Shown here piece by piece: positions 14,253 to 15,338 of a DNA stretch of 15,338 bases (the first letter of the stretch is position 1; every line of letters starts with the position of its first letter). Made by a program: the position numbers and the translations under genes. The notes below the pieces were generated by a model. That model was not told the origin of the DNA. It was given only the letters and a program-made list of their open reading frames with translations, and ran no database searches. The DNA is taken from positions 1 through 15,338 of the forward strand of contig JAITPB010000156.1 in assembly GCA_031289625.1 (NCBI GenBank). The letters are read 5' to 3'. The DNA comes from Clostridiales bacterium. GTDB taxonomy: Bacteria; Bacillota; Clostridia; Lachnospirales; WQUN01.

Positions 14253-14265
14253 AAACAGCCGCTGT
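14230..14265. repeat. Right arm of inverted repeat framing the peptide gene
   Basis: This 36-base sequence (starts TTGCCAGCTCC, ends ACAGCCGCTGT) is complementary to 13813-13850. The outer end of the arm is itself a small palindrome (ACAGC-C-GCTGT). The two arms enclose about 379 bases, essentially the peptide gene and its start region. Confidence 0.9.
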
Positions 14266-14287
14266 CATAAAGTGGTCGTCTTTGCGA

Positions 14288-15040
14288 TTACAGATTAAAC
14301 GGCTTCAGGAATTTCCACACGTCTGTGGGCTTGCCGTCAATATCGACGCTGACCTGGGCATACGCCCAGCCGTCCACTCTTTCGGGATCCACACCCGCCG
14401 CGATGAACGGATCGGGGTTCAGCACAAACACGATATCCTTATCCTGTTCTTCGCCTGTAGAAGCGTTGAGGCTCATATCTTTCGCCCACTCAAATAAGTT
14501 GCCGCCGCCGATATCGACGTTGTAATGGTCAAGCGACGCATGATATCCGACCGTCGTCCGGTATTTGCTGACGATTTGCTCATAGGCCGCGAGCGGTGTG
14601 GGATCGCCTTCGTACGTCAGCACATCACTGCCCAGTTTTTGGCCCATCATCAACATGCCTTCATAAAAAGCGTAATCCTCCGGCAGTTTGTCTGGTTCCA
14701 GCCCAGCGGCGGTAAAAGGCTCCGCGCTGATTTCCAGCATCACGTCATGCATCGGGCTTCTGCTGTAGTCCATACTCCAAATAAAGCGCGCCATGCCGTC
14801 TGGCGCTGCCAGCGACCAGCCCGCGTTCATTTCATCGGCGGAAACTTGATCGGGAATGATTTTTAAAATTTTATCGAAAGAGGGAATGGATTGCTGGCCG
14901 ACCACGTCCAGCTGGCTTGTGAGCTTTGCGCAGCCGGTAAAAGAGAAGGCGAGTGAAATGCCGATCGCGGCCGCAATCGCAATCGCGGCTGGTTGGATTT
15001 GTTTTGGTTTGGCCTGTCTTTGTTTAATTTGTTTTTTCAT
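14288..15040 (-). CDS. Putative lipoprotein with an internal repeat
   Basis: A 250-residue secreted protein. A basic N-terminus (MKKQIKQRQAKPKQ) and a hydrophobic Ala/Ile stretch lead to SFTGC with Cys37, an acceptable lipobox, so it is probably anchored to the outer face of the membrane. The mature part is acidic and holds two similar segments, AEPFTAAGLEPDKLPEDYAFY and, about 100 residues on, PDPFIAAGVDPERVDGWAYA. This suggests a duplicated unit. I do not recognise the family. I start at ATG 15040 rather than the TTG three bases earlier; the ribosome site is weak (AGG about 8 bases away). It begins 34 bases after the CopA-like gene ends, so co-transcription is likely, but no His/Met/Cys-rich copper site is obvious. 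Confidence 0.75.
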   Translation of the reverse strand: MKKQIKQRQAKPKQIQPAAIAIAAAIGISLAFSFTGCAKLTSQLDVVGQQSIPSFDKILKIIPDQVSADEMNAGWSLAAPDGMARFIWSMDYSRSPMHDVMLEISAEPFTAAGLEPDKLPEDYAFYEGMLMMGQKLGSDVLTYEGDPTPLAAYEQIVSKYRTTVGYHASLDHYNVDIGGGNLFEWAKDMSLNASTGEEQDKDIVFVLNPDPFIAAGVDPERVDGWAYAQVSVDIDGKPTDVWKFLKPFNL

Positions 15041-15074
15041 CAAGATCGCCTGCCCTTCTTATGCCTTTATATTT

Positions 15075-15338
15075 TTAGCGTATGGGTTTAAATCTTTTTA
15101 AACGAAGCGCGTTTGTCAACACCGATACAGAGCTTAAACTCATGGCCGCCGCCGCGAAGATCGGATTCAGAAGCGGTCCGCCGAACAAGTATAGCGCGCC
15201 GGCGGCAATTGGAATCCCAATGACATTATAGCCGAACGCCCAGCAAAGATTTTGCTTGATGTTTCGTATGGTGCGTTTGGAAAGCTGGATGGCGGTCGGC
15301 ACATCCATCAGATCGGAGCGCATGAGCACAATGTCCGC
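15075..15338 (-). CDS. Cu+-type P1B ATPase, C-terminal end (runs off right edge)
   Basis: The last 87 residues of a heavy-metal P-type ATPase; the frame is open to the window edge. ADIVLMRSDLMDVPTAIQL is the conserved end of the ATP-binding domain. The two final helices follow: QNLCWAFGYNVIGIPIAAG with the YN pair, and FAAAAMSLSSVSVLTNALRL with MxxSS. Those residues form the transmembrane Cu+ sites in CopA, so this is most likely a copper exporter rather than a Zn/Cd pump. The protein ends LKRFKPIR and TAA. It lies 34 bases upstream of the lipoprotein gene on the same strand. The gene would be copA, but most of it lies outside the window. Confidence 0.9.
   Translation of the reverse strand, partial: ADIVLMRSDLMDVPTAIQLSKRTIRNIKQNLCWAFGYNVIGIPIAAGALYLFGGPLLNPIFAAAAMSLSSVSVLTNALRLKRFKPIR

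Noticed and set aside
14961..14988. CCGATCGCGG and CAATCG repeats in the lipoprotein signal region
   Set aside because: They look like the intragenic palindromes, but an Ala/Ile-rich signal peptide in this base composition readily gives such repeats, and the symmetry is poor.

Overview
The window looks like chromosomal DNA of a Clostridia-type Firmicute, probably an uncultured gut or anaerobic lineage. Base composition is roughly balanced. Many genes have strong AGGAGG-like ribosome sites. The gene families fit this: a tandem 'stalk' (copper amine oxidase N-like) domain, a 4Fe-4S aldo/keto reductase, a CopA-type pump, a Zn-PLC-like protein without a signal peptide, and a double-glycine peptide. 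I cannot assign a genus. No rRNA, tRNA, CRISPR array, phage or transposase gene is visible.

Layout from left to right. (1) Bases 1-2594, minus strand: a UvrD/PcrA-like helicase starting at TTG, a 37-residue membrane peptide, and a one-helix membrane protein running off the left edge. The spacing suggests one operon behind a near-consensus promoter at 2630-2658. (2) 2711-3895, plus: a GT4 glycosyltransferase of the diacylglycerol glucosyltransferase type. Its end overlaps the end of a convergent Zn-dependent phospholipase C-like gene (3867-4856, minus). (3) 4921-6911, plus: thyA, overlapping by one base a single ORF that fuses dihydrofolate reductase to a HAD phosphatase-like domain. (4) 6913-10293, minus: a HipA-type kinase gene and then topB. 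(5) 10495-11661, plus: the aldo/keto reductase, ending at a hairpin. (6) 11759-13756, plus: a GT39-like membrane protein with a C-terminal stalk-domain pair. (7) 13813-15338, minus: a Cu+ P-type ATPase tail entering from the right edge, a lipoprotein, and a small Cys-containing double-glycine peptide gene framed by long inverted repeats.

Functional links. ThyA makes dihydrofolate, which the DHFR half of the next gene recycles; the HAD half may act on a related phosphate ester. The GT4 enzyme and the PLC-like protein could share diacylglycerol as substrate and product. The CopA tail and the lipoprotein are close enough to be co-transcribed.

The most unusual features are two. First, short palindromes or 12-bp palindromic tandem units sit in frame inside several unrelated genes (329-358, 964-999, 1571-1600, 6374-6403, 6774-6834, 13610-13657). 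Three are 30 bp long, and two of the loci share an identical 17-bp core read in the same frame. They mostly fall in predicted linkers or loops, which suggests a small palindromic element that inserts into coding sequence. Second, the peptide gene lies inside a pair of about 36-bp inverted repeats. One of these repeats appears to supply the -35 box of the peptide's promoter.
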